A stretch of 23,717 nucleotides of DNA from Bacteroidota bacterium (GTDB lineage: Bacteria; Bacteroidota; Bacteroidia; Cytophagales; Cytophagaceae). Location: NCBI GenBank assembly GCA_023391415.1, contig JAEWAY010000038.1:1-23717 (forward strand), in the 5' to 3' direction. The notes under the pieces are model-generated. The model had not been told where the DNA came from. It searched no databases and saw only the letters and a program-made list of their open reading frames with translations. Each line of letters begins with the position of its first letter. Position 1 is the first letter of the stretch. A program made the position numbers and the translations under genes. This document shows, in pieces, positions 23,561-23,717 of this stretch.

Positions 23561-23717
23561 AGTGACGGTAGTAGTACTGTCGTGCTGGTGGGGTCATGAA
23601 GCGCGTCAAGTGACTAGAGGGGATCGCCAAGTATACAATGAGCGTTTATTTCGGGTTTTGGCCTTCGCCATCACGCGCCTGTTAAGCCTTCCTTCATCGT
23701 CGTTCAGCCTTTATCCA

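Overview
The window looks like a chromosomal segment from a member of the Bacteroidota, probably a Cytophagia-type lineage. Four lines of evidence support this. There is a PorT-like protein and a cargo protein with a type IX secretion (T9SS) C-terminal sorting tail. There is a fused alpha/beta 2-oxoacid dehydrogenase E1. There is an IspF next to an M16 peptidase. Several genes have promoters of the Bacteroidota form (TTG, 19-20 bp spacer, TANNTTTG) and lack strong Shine-Dalgarno sites. No species is claimed.

Layout. 1-1390: tRNA-Glu (minus) with promoter and terminator, then gapA (GAPDH) with a clear promoter and a shared terminator. 1385-2160: a small helix-turn-helix/coiled-coil regulator divergent from a small unknown gene, with a 21-bp-periodic repeat between them. 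2187-3919: M16 peptidase and ispF, a minus-strand operon. 4064-6040: fused E1 of a branched-chain-type 2-oxoacid dehydrogenase. 6092-7486: a compact operon of a lysine-rich lipoprotein, a secreted basic repeat protein with seven G-D-I-type units, and a YtxJ/BrxC-type bacilliredoxin. 7661-9414: a secreted, probably outer-membrane protein and lipA. 9597-10991: lpd (minus). 11239-14143: a FabG-type reductase and a large membrane protein with a VWA-like motif. 14321-15315: ruvX and def (minus operon). 15513-17138: S41 C-terminal processing peptidase. 17303-20179: gcvP. 20473-21875: menG overlapping porT. 21976-23022: T9SS cargo protein. 23100-23717: a non-coding array of ~147-bp repeats carrying palindromes.

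How the genes fit together. E1, lipoyl synthase, lipoamide dehydrogenase and glycine decarboxylase all serve lipoyl-dependent complexes, so roughly 16 kb of the window is enriched for this biochemistry, although the genes lie on both strands and are interrupted. PorT and the sorted cargo protein at the right end belong to T9SS. GAPDH, Def, RuvX, MenG, IspF and FabG are ordinary housekeeping genes.

Most of the window is core genome. The least explained parts are the lipoprotein/repeat-protein/bacilliredoxin operon at 6092-7486, the regulator/unknown-gene pair at 1385-2123 with its tandem operator-like sites, the T-less hairpins between convergent genes, and the terminal repeat array. I did not see a phage, an insertion sequence, a CRISPR array or an obvious defence system.
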